DNA of 64,000 bases from Pollenia angustigena (lineage: Eukaryota; Arthropoda; Insecta; Diptera; Polleniidae): NCBI GenBank assembly GCA_930367215.1, contig OV884059.1:147682511-147746510 (forward strand), written 5' to 3'. The translations under genes were made by a program, and so were the position numbers. How positions within the stretch are numbered: position 1 is the first letter of the stretch; each line of letters begins with the position of its first letter. Below the pieces are notes generated by a model. That model saw only the letters and a list, made by a program, of their open reading frames with translations. It was not told the origin of the DNA and searched no databases. Shown here in pieces: positions 10,673-23,118 of the stretch.

Positions 10673-11655
10673 ATGGCTGGTGGGAAGAAAGACCTATGTG
10701 GTGCTTGCCAGGCTAATTTTTCTAGAGGTCAATCTGGAGCGCAATGTGATGTCTGTCAACTGTGGTTTCATTCATCGTGTGAAAGTATCAGTGATGATGA
10801 GCTTAAAGCTATGAGTAACTTTTAAAACTTGTCTTTTATTTGTTCCTCATGTAAGAAAAACCCGCCTAATGTAATGGTTAACTCCTTGCGGAATGACATA
10901 GCGTCCCTAAGTGGCAGGGTTGATGATTTAATCAGCAAGAGTAATAATGATTGTAGCAGTATAAAACAAACGCTTGTCGATATCGTTGCTGAATTTAAGA
11001 CGGAAGTTTCGACATGTATAAGTAATCTTAAATCTGATTTGGCTGACTGTAACTTCTTACGTTTGAGCCAGGTAGAATCCTCTACTTCTTCGAAGATTGC
11101 ACATCTTGAAATGGAGAATAATTCGCTACATCAGAAATTTCAACCGTTCTGATATTATAATTCGCGGTCTACCACCTGGCTTATCGGATCTTTCTGTTCC
11201 TGTTGTTGAGTTGGCTACATTTTACAAAGTGCCCATGAAGCCTTATGATATAAATCATGCCTGTTACCTACATACATAATAAGCAGTTCGTTTTGGTTAA
11301 ATTTAACAGTGTCGCCGTTCGTGACCAAATAATGAAGGCATATTTTACAACTATTAAATCCCGTTCTCTCTTGGTTTCTGATTTGGTAAGGAATGTGGTC
11401 AATACGCTAAATTCCAATGATGGTTCTGGTAGTCTGGCTATTGAGAAGAGAGTATTTTTGAACGACCACTTCACGCCATCTTCTGCTAAACTAAATGCTA
11501 TATGCAGAAAACTTCTTAGAGATAAAATTGTTATTAAGTTTCGTATTCTGGATGCAGATAAGCCCAAGGCTAAATTAACGATGTTGGATGGGAAAGAAAT
11601 TGTTCTGAATGCTGTTGGCTGTGCTGCTTTATTTAAGGAAAATGCTGCTGCTTAA
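10673..11655 (+). pseudogene. CR1-like LINE ORF1, PHD-type, broken (copy 1)
   Basis: ORF1 proteins bind LINE RNA. From the ATG at 10673 the protein opens with a PHD-like zinc finger (CGAC, CDVC, WFHSSC, CSSC). A coiled-coil-prone segment and a C-terminal nucleic-acid-binding part ending in LFKENAAA follow. A TAA at 10823 lies inside the finger, and a one-base loss near 11147 shifts the frame. A 4-bp insertion near 11274 breaks this copy once more; copy 2 lacks it. At least three lesions, so inactive unless suppressed. Confidence 0.85.
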
Positions 11656-12151
11656 ATGGTGCTATGTTTTTTTTTTTTTTTTCATTTTTTTGTAGTAGTT
11701 ATACATTTTAACTTAATTATTTTTTATTATTTTAATATTCAGTTTGCTTAGCTATCATGAGCTTTTTTTTCTTTTTTTGAATTTTGCTGTGCATAAATAT
11801 TAATCCTTTTATTACTATACTCATTATAGCTAAACTCGCTGCCTTTTGTTTGTTTTACAACCTCATTTTTTTGCTTTATTTAGTTCAATTCATTATATTT
11901 TTTTTTCTTATTGTCAGTTTTCGGTCTATCTCTTATTATAGATTGACTTTTAATTGAAACATTATGAAATTTCCTTGTTATATTTTCAATATGATCTCAT
12001 TTCTTTTATTTTTTCTTTTTATTTTTAAATATGAACGGCTGTTAGTTAATGAATATATTAATTTGTTTTTTATTATTAATTATGAAAGTGAATAATAATA
12101 TTTTTTTGGTATTCATCTCGTTCTCCCCAGGCATAATTGTAATCCCTCTTT

Positions 12152-13165
12152 ATGATGTCTTTTAGAGAGAATCTTGGTCCTATAGTTAGGGATAGTGTGC
12201 ATTTTAAAAATATTTTAACCCCATATGCCAATCAATGTAATATTGCGCATTTAAACTGCCGTAGCTTATCGCCTAGTGGAAATTCCGTCAAACTTGACGA
12301 GTTAAAGTCAATCATTGGTCATGGTATTTTTGATGTGTTTGCAGTAACTGAAACGTGGTTTAATGACCTTATTTCTGATCAAGCTGTTGAAATCCCCGGT
12401 TATAAGATTTGTCGTAATGACAGGCCTTATTCTTATAGGGGTGGTGGTGTTGGGATCTATATCTCCAAGGAACTCAAGTATAGTGTTGTATCTAAGGTTC
12501 AAGTTTCTGGATGTGAATCTCTATTTGTTGAATTATCTTCTGATAATAGAAAGTTTTTGTTTGGTACAGTTTATCTTCCAAATGGGTGTTTGGATAAGTT
12601 TGAAAGATTTCATAGTGATTTATTATCTAGATATACTGATATCATTATTGTAGGGGATTTTAACTTCAATTTATTTTTACCTCCAAAGTCTGACCTATTT
12701 CGTTTATTTTGTTTGAGATGTAAGTTATCTATAATTCATAATTCTAAGCCTACGCATTTTGATTTAAGGACTGGGACAACATCGCTTATTGATTTCTTTT
12801 TGGTAAGCAATCCCTCTTTGACTAGCCTCAGTGACCAAGTGCAATGTCCATCTATTTCGGACCACTCACTTATTTTTGGATCGTTTACTTTGAGTGTTGC
12901 CAAATTTGTTGAATTCTTTGAATATCGTGACTACAAAAATATAGATTGGGTTGGTTTATTTTCGTTTCTTAATGAGTATAATTTTTCTTCAATTTTGAAT
13001 ACTGTTGATGTTGATGATAAGTGCTTTCTTATTAGCTCCCTTTTGAATGATCTATATTCCTTTGTCCCAAGTGTTAGGATTCGATTTGGTGAAAGAGGAA
13101 ATACATGGATGAAATCTGACAGAGAAGTCCTAGCTAGACTGAAGAAGGAGGTAATATGCTTTTAA
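12152..13165 (+). pseudogene. CR1-like LINE ORF2, endonuclease part only (copy 2)
   Basis: This has the same protein as 684-1697, residue for residue, with the endonuclease motifs TETWF, GDFN and SDH and no reverse transcriptase. The junction to the transposase-gene segment is at about 13137/13138. ORF1 of the same LINE copy lies upstream at 10673-11655. Confidence 0.9.
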
Positions 13166-14411
13166 AGAGTAATGAAAATAATTTTCCCCAAGATGATATT
13201 TCAATGGTGAGCGAAACTATGAACGATTTTCATAATAACAGCAACTTTTATGCCGATCATAGTATGTCCATGTCAAGTTTTGAACAAATGCCTTGGAATA
13301 CTGCTCATGATACAATATCAAAGTAACTAAACAGTTTTAAAATTTTCTAATAATTTCATGATTTAATGATGCTTTCCATATGTTTAGATCTAAAATACCT
13401 GCCAAAATTCCACGAAAAACTCCCTATAAAACCCATACACCCGTAGATCGGTCCCGAATTGTTGAGGCTGCTAATCGAGGTGACGATTGGTCAGCTTTAG
13501 CTTCTGAACTTGGCGTAAAATATAAAACAGCATATACTTGGGTGTCGACCAGTCGCAAAGAAATGTTCATGAAAAATGGCAAAAACAACACAACATTTAA
13601 GGAAAAGGAAATTGACACCATAATACGATGGATTGAGGACAATCGGGAAATTACATTAAAAGAAATTGTAGCTAAAGTCAAAGTTCTAATGCGTAAAGAA
13701 GTATGTGTTTATTTTGTTGAAGGCAGTTTGGAGGGAAGACTTTATCGTCATAAACGTTTACTTGATTATCATACACACTTGATAAATACGCTTGAAAATA
13801 GAAAAAAACGATTGGAATATGTAAACACTTTGAAGTATTATATGGATTTGAAGAAGACCGTCATTTGGTTAGGGGATACTAATTTTAAAATGTTTTGTCG
13901 TCGTGCCAAAGGTCGCTTTAATACAAATTCAACTTTTGCCACATTCGATCCAACAATTTATGTAATGGGAGCCATATCTATGGATGGTGTAATTGGAATA
14001 CAACGCAGCAGAAATCGTATAAGACCCGAAGATATATTCAAAAGTACTCCCAAACTAAAACCGGAAAATCTTACAAACTTGGTTATTGTATGTGATAGTG
14101 ATTATTGTTTTTCCGAACTAGATGAATATTTTAATAATTCTGAAGTTACTTTGCTATTATTATGTCCATATTCCTATATGTTAAATCCCATGGAAACGAT
14201 ATGGAATAATATAATGTCAAATGTTAAGAGTTACCCAAGTATGTTAACCAACAATTCAGATGAAATTAAAGAACAACGTTTAGTAATTGCTGAGAAATGC
14301 ATTGATAAAGTTTTAGCCGCAGTAACTGCTGAAGATTGTAGTGCAGCTATAAAAAAATCAAGCAAATATCATGCAGAAATATTAGATTTGCAAGATATTC
14401 CAATAAAATAA
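13156..14411 (+). CDS. Two-exon DDE-transposase-like gene, probably domesticated (copy 2)
   Basis: This is a second, identical copy of the gene at 1688-2943: exon 1 at 13156-13322, intron at 13323-13387, exon 2 at 13388-14411. The ATG overlaps the end of the truncated LINE ORF2 frame (stop at 13163-13165), in another frame. The altered DDE motif (Gly for the first Asp) is the same. If transcribed, it would be from whatever promoter lies in the LINE or upstream. AATAAA overlaps the stop. Confidence 0.72.
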
Positions 14412-14696
14412 ATAAAAGCAAATCATTAAATTAAAATTTTATGTAAGATAAAAAAAAAGAAAGTATTCTGTAGATTTTAGTTAATTAAAATACATAAAAT
14501 TATATATATGTAAGCATATATTAAATAAAATTTAGTACAAATTATTTAAATTCGAAGTTTAAAATTATTTGATACTTTACATTATAGTTAAAAGCTATGT
14601 GTTTACGTCAGTTTGAAAGACGATTACACAATGACTTTAACTTAAATGACCTTTGGAATATAAGGGCTTTTTACGTCAAATCGTTAGTCCCAATTT

Positions 14697-14940
14697 ACAC
14701 TAGGGACATTTCTTGCCGGACAGACGAAGTTTGAAGGCGAGGGGTCGAAAAGGTAGAGTGTGTAGTACATGTCTATCTGTACTGGACATTTTTTCATTTC
14801 CCTTTCTTACTTTTCGTAGTTTACATACAAGTATTAATTTCTGTCTGACTTCTAAAGTTTCATATGTAAACGCTTCTGGTAAGATTAAAAGAGAATTCAA
14901 AAAAGGTCCGGCAAGAAATGTCCCTAGTGTACATTGGGAC
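14697..14940. mobile_element. GTCCCAAT MITE (copy 2)
   Basis: This is the same element as 3229-3472, with the same TTA flanks, duplicated as part of the tandem unit. Confidence 0.82.
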
Positions 14941-15559
14941 TTAACAGCGTGCCAGTGAAAATACACATTTAAAATGACATAGCCTAGTGATTTTTTAGGG
15001 GTTGATAGGCAAAAATTGTTTTTTTTATATAAGCAAAGCTTTCTAAATATGTATGTTTATAGGTTAAAGGCTCAGTTAGTCTTTACCAAGGCGAATTTAT
15101 TACAGGTGGTCTTAAAAGCCCTGCTGATATTACCTAAAATCACTGTTGGATGTCAAAATTTTGTTTATTCTCTTTTATTATCTTTGTTTCTGTTTTGTTT
15201 TATTTCCGTTTTTGACATTGTACAATGATTTTACAAAAACAAATTGCTTGTGGTTTTTGTACGAGTTGTACTTGTTGTAGTACCGAGATTACCTGGGATG
15301 AATTCGCCTTGGTCTTTACTTTCTGTTTCTGTTCTGTTCCGTTCTGTTATGAAATTGTAATAGTTACTTTTTCCGTTGTAACATCGGCCATTTATGATAA
15401 ATTTATTAGTTATGCAACGTCCATTGCTTTATTTTAATAACTTTTATGCACATAAATATGAAAAAATTTAATTTTATGAATTCTTAAAATCAAAAAATAG
15501 TGTATTTCAATGTAAATATGTATTTTTTATTATTTATTTTGCTGTCACTTACAAATACT

Positions 15560-15784
15560 CAAGGTATATTTACACAAGGTAGACTCATTTGGGAGTGTAT
15601 ACATGCTGCTCTATAAAAGGAACCGAATTGTCAAAATTGTCTTCATATAAAACAAAAACAATTTAACGCACACATGTACAAATTTTTTTTCATATACACG
15701 AAATTTGACGTTAAGGTTCCAACTAGGGGTAATCAGCTGACAAACATATGGGCCAACGAGTTTACCTTGTGTAAATATACCTTG
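15560..15784. mobile_element. hAT-like MITE, 225 bp (copy 2)
   Basis: This is the same element as 4092-4316, with CAAGGTATA ends and ACAAATACT flanks. Confidence 0.85.
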
Positions 15785-16026
15785 ACAAATACTTAACATG
15801 TTTTTGATTTTAACAAACTGAACCGCAACAGAACAGAAAAACTAATCAATTTCATAGGTTTTTTAATAACAAAAACAAGTCAGCTGATTCGTAACAGAAC
15901 AGAAAGTAAAGACTAATTCTGCCTTAAAGAAACTTCAAAGGCATAGGTGCCTGTTATGAACTAAATTAGGGTTTCGCCTGTAATCTAAATAGCTGATCGA
16001 ACCATTTGTTTAATAGATATATGTAC

Positions 16027-16151
16027 ATCCCTATTATGAATAAAAATTCTCCGGGAGTTTTCTACCTTCTCCCATTTTTCCTATGTTAATTCCATTGTAA
16101 AAATGGGAAAAGGAAAAAAACTCCCGGGGAATTTTTATTCATAATTGGGAT
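16027..16151. mobile_element. 125-bp inverted-repeat MITE (copy 2)
   Basis: This is the unit-2 copy of the hairpin element at 4559-4683. Confidence 0.7.
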
Positions 16152-16766
16152 GATTATTCACTATTGTGAATTACACTGATTTGTTTTATTTAAAGTATGT
16201 AGTACATTTTTGTCAGCTGGTATTCATATACAAATTCTTTCTTTACAAATTCACCCTTATTGTCTTTGGCGTTTTTGCGGCGTAAACAAGTCATTTTTTA
16301 AAAACGGTACCGTGATTGGCGACTAAAGCAAAGAGAAAAACAGAAAAGCTCATTTAGAAATACGCAAAACCGAACTAGAAATTAAAAAAAAACGAACTTG
16401 GCGAGTTAATAAAAAGTTAATGATTTAATTTTTATTATGTTTTAATTAATCTAATTATGTTCATGTAAATAGAACTACTTACATATACATACATATGTTA
16501 ATGTTGAAATATATAAAAACGCAAGACTATCCTTTTAAAATTGTAGTTTCAGCTCATAGTGAATAGAGATGAATAAAAACTTAAAATTACGTTTTCACAA
16601 GTAAAATAATACAAACATTTCACTAAAAATTTTACTATGTGTATTATTTTTAATTCAAACACTTTTTTTGGCAGATCTTTAACAGGGTGTTTCAAAATAA
16701 TTTAATTAAGTATATTCTTTTACATTGTGATTCTTTTACAAAATTTTGCTAGTCGAAAATTTTGGG
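16152..16766. other. No gene; AT-rich spacer (copy 2)
   Basis: It corresponds to 4684-5299 and lacks one A, in the run near 16428. I see nothing else in it. The spacer 14941-15559 likewise copies 3473-4091 and holds no gene. Confidence 0.5.
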
Positions 16767-17543
16767 CGGCTCGTCCAGCTTATTTAGAGAAACTTAGAAA
16801 GTTTGGTATGATGAAAAATTCATGAAAGGAGTTATGGGACGAGTTTATAGTGGTGTTTAATAGTTTGGGACTTAATCTTAATTTTAATCTAATTATAATA
16901 TTCTTGGCGTAGGTTTGGATAAACTACAAGGCAAGTATAAAGAAAAAACTTGCCAAAAATAAAAGAAACACTCAAGCGACAGGGGGAGGGCTATCACAAG
17001 AAGTTCCATTAAATAGCTCTGAGAATAGTGTTTCGCAGCTCTTGTCTTGCAAGTCCGGCCAAGTACTTGGTGTTGAAATTATTCCACCATCAAGTGACAA
17101 TTTTACTGAGTCAGTTGAGCCAATAATACAACCAGCCGATTGGTCAACAGCTACCCCAACCAGAAGAAGAACTAATCAGGCACAATAAATAAACAAGAGG
17201 GTTGGTATCATCACGAATTTATCTTCTTGCACGTAGCGCATTTAACAAGAGTTTTCCTTTTCATCATCATAAAATAAATCGACACTAATAGCAATTATAA
17301 ATACTTTTTATTAAACACAACAATTAAAAATACTTTTAGTTTAAAAAATTATTTAATTTTATAAAATTTTCACTTGTCAAACGTTACATTTAAAGTTGGC
17401 AAATCGATATTTTAAGTTCGCAACTATATACCAAACTAAAAACAGTTGGGTATCACAATACCTAAAATGAGTTTGGTTGTGCATAAGTTGGGTTGACTCC
17501 AACACGACCAAACTGAGTTGAGTGGAGAACCGCAATAGGGGAA
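16767..17543 (+). mobile_element. Left-truncated Harbinger-like element (copy 2)
   Basis: It corresponds to 5300-6076. It has the same right terminal repeat and the same Myb/SANT C-terminal remnant ending at a TAA near 17186. Confidence 0.65.
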
Positions 17544-18565
17544 TAAGTCACTTAACAACCTAAATATACAGTAGACCGGGTCGACCTCCATACAAAAAAA
17601 AAAAAGTTGTGCCAGTCACCCCCTAGAATGAAAGATATGTCAATGAGTTTTTTAAACAGGAAACAATTTTTTTGCCACGCCCTAAAATACAGTACTTTTG
17701 GTTTTTTATATGTAGCGCTGCCATTTAAAGTCCGATCTCATCATATCGCATATCGTTGTTCATAGCTTGATAGTGGCTTACTTTTTGTGTTTGGTGACTT
17801 TTCAATCCGACCTGAAATTCTGAGCGCGACTTATGCCATCTCGGATCCTTCCCCCAAATGTCCAATTTTTTGACGGTCCAAGAAAGTCCTTATAAAATAC
17901 CTATGTATAGATTTTAATATGCTCACTTTTATGACACGCCTCCAAATTAAGCCCCTTTTTTCTTTTTCACATACATACTACATTAAACCAAGTAGAAGCC
18001 AATACAAACCAAAAAAATTTTCATCAGTCACGCCCTAGAATAAAAGGTATATTTATTAAGTTTTAAGAACTTAAAAAAAATGTTTGCCACGCCCTAAATT
18101 ACAGCCCTTTTTGTTTTAGACATATAGCAAAATAAAAATTCTGTAAAAGCCTCCATTTTATTTTTTTTTTAAATGGCTCCCTAAACCATAATCAATCTCG
18201 TACTAAACTCTGTAAGTTACGCGCAATTTTTGGTTAATTATTCAATAATCCTGAAAACCACTCTCTATGGCTTGGCATTTAAATTTTTAAAAACTGTTTC
18301 TTAGCCTTTGGTTTTTTTAACTTAGCGGTGTTTGCAAGTGGACTACTCATATTTTAATGAAAGTGAGACGGTTAATTTATTGACAAGCTTTCTCCATCTG
18401 AGCTACTAGCGTTTTTTTTGCCAGTTTTGATATTTTGTGCCATTTTTTTTGCTGGACTGTGAAACTCTTCTGGCACTGTTTTTCCGTTTTTTTTTTATTT
18501 ATTTAAGCACTACAAATTAAAAATCTTATCAAAGTTATTTCCGGGAATACAAAATTTATTATTAA
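17544..18565. repeat. 1-kb repeat R, first copy in unit 2
   Basis: It corresponds to 6077-7098 with single-base differences (for example AACCTAAATAT here against AACCTTAATAT in unit 1). Confidence 0.8.
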
Positions 18566-19756
18566 TGCCCCTATTGCGGTTCTCCACTTTTGTAACAGTT
18601 TGGTTGTCTTTGATAAATTCACATTGCCATTCTCAACTAAACTGGCAGTTGGCTATTCAGTTGTGTATCTGTTTGTTTCGTGGTATTGCCGTTTTCAACT
18701 TTGTAAAAGTTTGGTCGACAAAAATGTTAAATACACACAACTGCTAAAAAGTAGTTGTGTTATTGGCAGTTAAAGTTTATTTTATTTAATTTCGGTGAAA
18801 ATCGAAAACAAAATGGAGAAATGGTATATATAAATTTTTGTAATAACTAATTCGGTTTTTTTAAAAAACTTTTATTAGTTTGAAAATAAAAACGAAAGCT
18901 CAATTTGAGCGTCTCGTCAAGAGAAACTTAGAAATTGTTCGCGGAAAACACCAGTTTGGTATGATGTAAAATTCATGTAAGCAGTTATGGGAAGAGTTTA
19001 TAGTGGAGTTAAATAGTTTGGGACCAAGACAAAAACTTCTTTTAAACACTTATAATCTTCTTAATCTAATTATAATATTCTTGGCGCAGGTTTGGATACA
19101 CTAAAAGGCAAGTATAAAGAAAAAACTTGCCAAAAATAAAAGAAACACTCAAGCGACGGGGGAGGGCTATCACAAGAAGTTTTATTAAATAGCCTTAAGG
19201 ATACTGTTTCGCAGCTCTTGTATTGCAAGTCCGGCCAAGTATTTGGTGTTGAAAATATTCCACCATCAAGTGACAATTTTACTGAGTTAGTTTAACCAAT
19301 AATACAGCCAGAAGATTCGCCAACAGCTACCCCAACCAGAAGAGGAACTCATCCGGCACAAGAAAGTTTCGTTACTTATTAGGAATTCTTACTGGAAAGT
19401 TCAAGAGGGTTGGACTAATCACGAATTTGTCTTCTTGTATGTAGAGCATTCATACAAGAGTTTTCTTTTTCATCAACATAAATAAGTTGACACTAATATC
19501 AATTATAAATACTTTTTATTCAACACAACAATTAGAAATACTTTTAGTTTAAAAAATTATTTAATTTTATAAAATTTTCACTTGTCAAACGTTAGATTTA
19601 AAGTTGGCAAATCGATATTTTAAGTTGGCAACTATATACCAAACTCAACTAAAAACAGTTGGGTATCACAATACCTAAAATGAGTTTGGTTGTGCATAAG
19701 TTGGGTTGACTCCAACACGACCAAACTGAGTTGAGTGGAGAACCGCAATAGGGGCA
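18566..19756 (+). mobile_element. Harbinger-like non-autonomous element (copy 2)
   Basis: It corresponds to 7099-8289, with TAA flanks, the same terminal repeats and the same decayed Myb/SANT gene (start ATG at 18813). Confidence 0.85.
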
Positions 19757-20780
19757 TAAGTCACTTTAACAACCTTAATATACAGTAGACCGGGTCGACC
19801 TCCATAAAAAAAAAAGTTGTGCCAGTCACCCCCTAGAATGAAAGATATGTCAATGAAGTTTTTTAAACAGGAAGAAATTTTTTTTGCCACGCCCTAAAAT
19901 ACAGCACTTTTGGTTTTTTATATGTAGCGCTGCCATTTAAAGTCCGATCTCATCATATCGCATATCGTTGTTCATAGCTTGATAGTGGCTTACTTTTTGT
20001 GTTTGGTGACTTTTCAATCCGACCTGAAATTCTGAGCGCGACTTTTGCCATCTCGGATCCTTCCCCCAAATGTCCAATTTTTTTGACGGTCCAAGAAAGT
20101 CCTTATAAAAATACGTATGTATAGATTTTAATATGCTCACTTTTATGACACGCCTCCAAATTAAGCCCCTTTTTTCTTTTTCACATACATACTACATTAA
20201 ACCAAGTAGAAGCCAATACAAACCAAAAAAATTTTCATCAGTCACGCCCTAGAATAAAAGGTATATTTATTAAGTTTTAAGAACTTAAAAAAAATGTTTG
20301 CCACGCCCTAAATTACAGCCCTTTTTGTTTTAGACATATAGCAAAATAAAAATTCTGTAAAAGCCTCCATTTTATTTTTTTTTAAATGGCTCCCTAAACC
20401 ATAAACAATCTCGTACAAAACTCTGTAAGTTACGCGCAATTTTTGGTTAATTATTCAATAATCCTGAAAACCACTCTCTATGGCTTGGCATTTCCATTTT
20501 TAAAAACTGTTTCTTAGCCTTTGGTTTTTTTAACTTAGCGGTGTTTGCAAGTGGACTACTCATATTTTAATGAAAGTGAGACGGATGAATTTATTGACAA
20601 GCTTTCTCCATCTGAGCTACAAGCGTTTTTTTTTTGCCAGTTTTGATATTTTGTGCCATTTTTTTTTGCTGGACTGTGAAACTCTTCTGGCACTGTTTTT
20701 CCGTATTTTTTTATTTATTTAAGCACTACAAATTAAAAATCTTATCAAAGTTATTTCCGGGAATACAAAATTTATTATTA
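19757..20780. repeat. 1-kb repeat R, second copy in unit 2
   Basis: It corresponds to 8290-9313. Confidence 0.8.
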
Positions 20781-20998
20781 AGATTTTTGTATGACGTGCT
20801 AAATTCCCAATTTTTCATATTTGATAAATACACTGATATTTATTGTTGAAGGAAAGCTAGTTTCTATGCGCATTTCACTGGTTGCTTAGGCCAGATCATC
20901 AGGAAACCTTTTCCAAAGATTTTAGAAAAGCTAAAAATATTATACAAATAAAACCCTAAAGCGAATAAAAATTTTAAACACTCAGTCTTACTTGTAAC

Positions 20999-21519
20999 CA
21001 AGGACCCTAAATAATAATTATGGTAATTTTTCAGGTACCAAAAAATTTACAACTTTTAAGAAATATTCTTAAAAATTGCTCATAATTATTATGTATAATG
21101 AAAATAAATATTTGTTAAACATAACTATTATATCCAATTAATATCTTTTTACATTGGCTCATAACTATTAAGATCGATACATATTTATTTCTCTTACAGA
21201 TAACTATTACTAAAGATTTTTATTGTTTTTATTTACGATAATAATTATTTTGAATGTTTTCTTGATATTAATTGTTTTATTTTTGCAGATTATACATGTG
21301 CATATATACATACACATTAAAATTAGTTATAACTGTTATGTTATTTCTTATTCATAACTATTAAAAACAATTAGTAATATATCTATCGAATAGTAATAGT
21401 TATGTTTTTAAAAATAAAAATTGGAAATAATAATTATTCTTAATACATAAAATATAAATTTATTCGTAATTATTATTCGCAATTTTTATCGAATAAAAGT
21501 TATAACTATTAAGTCCTTG
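20999..21519. mobile_element. hAT-like MITE, CAAGGAC ends (copy 2)
   Basis: It corresponds to 9532-10052, with the same imperfect 8-bp flanks. The LINE 5' region follows at 21520-22139 and shows no gene. Confidence 0.68.
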
Positions 21520-22139
21520 CTTCTAACAATATCAAAGCTTAAACAAAACACCAACAATAAACAGTGAGTTTATCTTTTCTTAAATCTTAATTAAGACATT
21601 TGTAAAAGCAAACACAATGTTAAATAAGAAACCATGATACAGAGTTAAAACAAGAACTAAAAAAATATAAAGAAACTGCAGAATTCTAAAAATGAAAAAA
21701 TACAAAATAATTTAAATGCATAAAAATGAATGCCTCAAAACATATATGCGAAAAATTATTAATTGGGCAGTCGGTGTATATAAATCTTAGCTAGACTCAA
21801 ATTGGAGCATGGAGCTTGGCAACCCTGATGCCTGAGTAAGCGTGTTTAATTTTAGCTGTCATATTTTTCTTCTTTAAACTTAATTTCTTATGAACTAAAT
21901 AAAGTGAAATTGTTTAATTAAATAAATTTTTAACTGATTGTAAGTCTTCTTGGCGGAATAAAATAAAAGAAATAAGCGGTGCGTTAATTTACTGATGTAA
22001 AAATTTGTGCTCTACGTATTTACTTTGGAACCTTGTTTTTGCTGTTTTTTTTTTATTACTATTATTACCCGTTGGCGCCATATTTTTTCTTCTGTATACT
22101 TGTGGCGCTTGAATACTAAAAAAATTACATTTTTTTATT

Positions 22140-23118
22140 ATGGCTGGTGGGAAGAAAGACCTATGTGGTGCTTGCCAGGCTAATTTTTCTAGAGGTCAAT
22201 CTGGAGCGCAATGTGATGTCTGTCAACTGTGGTTTCATTCATCGTGTGAAAGTATCAGTGATGATGAGCTTAAAGCTATGAGTAACTTTTAAAACTTGTC
22301 TTTTATTTGTTCCTCATGTAAGAAAAACCCGCCTAATGTAATGGTTAACTCCTTGCGGAATGACATAGCGTCCCTAAGTGGCAGGGTTGATGATTTAATC
22401 AGCAAGAGTAATAATGATTGTAGCAGTATAAAACAAACGCTTGTCGATATCGTTGCTGAATTTAAGACGGAAGTTTCGACATGTATAAGTAATCTTAAAT
22501 CTGATTTGGCTGACTGTAACTTCTTACGTTTGAGCCAGGTAGAATCCTCTACTTCTTCGAAGATTGCACATCTTGAAATGGAGAATAATTCGCTACATCA
22601 GAAATTTCAACCGTTCTGATATTATAATTCGCGGTCTACCACCTGGCTTATCGGATCTTTCTGTTCCTGTTGTTGAGTTGGCTACATTTTACAAAGTGCC
22701 CATGAAGCCTTATGATATAAAGCATGCCTGTTACCTACATAATAAGCAGTTCGTTTTGGTTAAATTTAACAGTGTCGCCGTTCGTGACCAAATAATGAAG
22801 GCATATTTTACAACTATTAAATCCCGTTCTCTCTTGGTTTCTGATTTGGTAAGGAATGTGGTCAATACGCTAAATTCCAATGATGGTTCTGGTAGTCTGG
22901 CTATTGAGAAGAGAGTATTTTTGAACGACCACTTCACGCCATCTTCTGCTAAACTAAATGCTATATGCAGAAAACTTCTTAGAGATAAAATTGTTATTAA
23001 GTTTCGTATTCTGGATGCAGATAAGCCCAAGGCTAAATTAACGATGTTGGATGGGAAAGAAATTGTTCTGAATGCTGTTGGCTGTGCTGCTTTATTTAAG
23101 GAAAATGCTGCTGCTTAA
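22140..23118 (+). pseudogene. CR1-like LINE ORF1, PHD-type, two lesions
   Basis: This is the best ORF1 copy. Start ATG at 22140; the PHD-like finger (CGAC, CDVC, WFHSSC) is cut by TAA at 22290 before its last CSSC pair. The frame stays open to 22619, then needs a one-base shift to continue as RSDIIIRGLPPGLSDL to the stop at 23118. The second part (184 codons from 22564) is uninterrupted and resembles an RRM-like and C-terminal domain pair. The same stop and shift are in the 10673 copy, so they predate the tandem duplication. ORF2 follows after a 495-bp T-rich spacer. Confidence 0.85.

Larger units (their letters stand above)
1..11468. repeat. Tandem unit, copy 1 (about 11.47 kb)
   Basis: The first bases of the window recur at 11469 and 22932, and the sequence then runs parallel for the whole unit. 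Copies 1 and 2 differ by very little: one missing A near 4961 relative to copy 2, a 4-bp insertion in copy 1 near 11274 and a few substitutions (for example near 6097, 7020 and 7936). The window starts inside LINE ORF1, so the true left end of the array lies outside. Either a recent segmental duplication or an assembly duplication would look like this. Confidence 0.95.
11469..22931. repeat. Tandem unit, copy 2 (about 11.46 kb)
   Basis: This is a second head-to-tail copy of the unit. It follows copy 1 directly and is offset by 11468, then 11467 after the 1-bp deletion. All genes and elements of copy 1 recur in the same order. It carries the same LINE/transposase-gene junction as copy 1. Confidence 0.95.
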
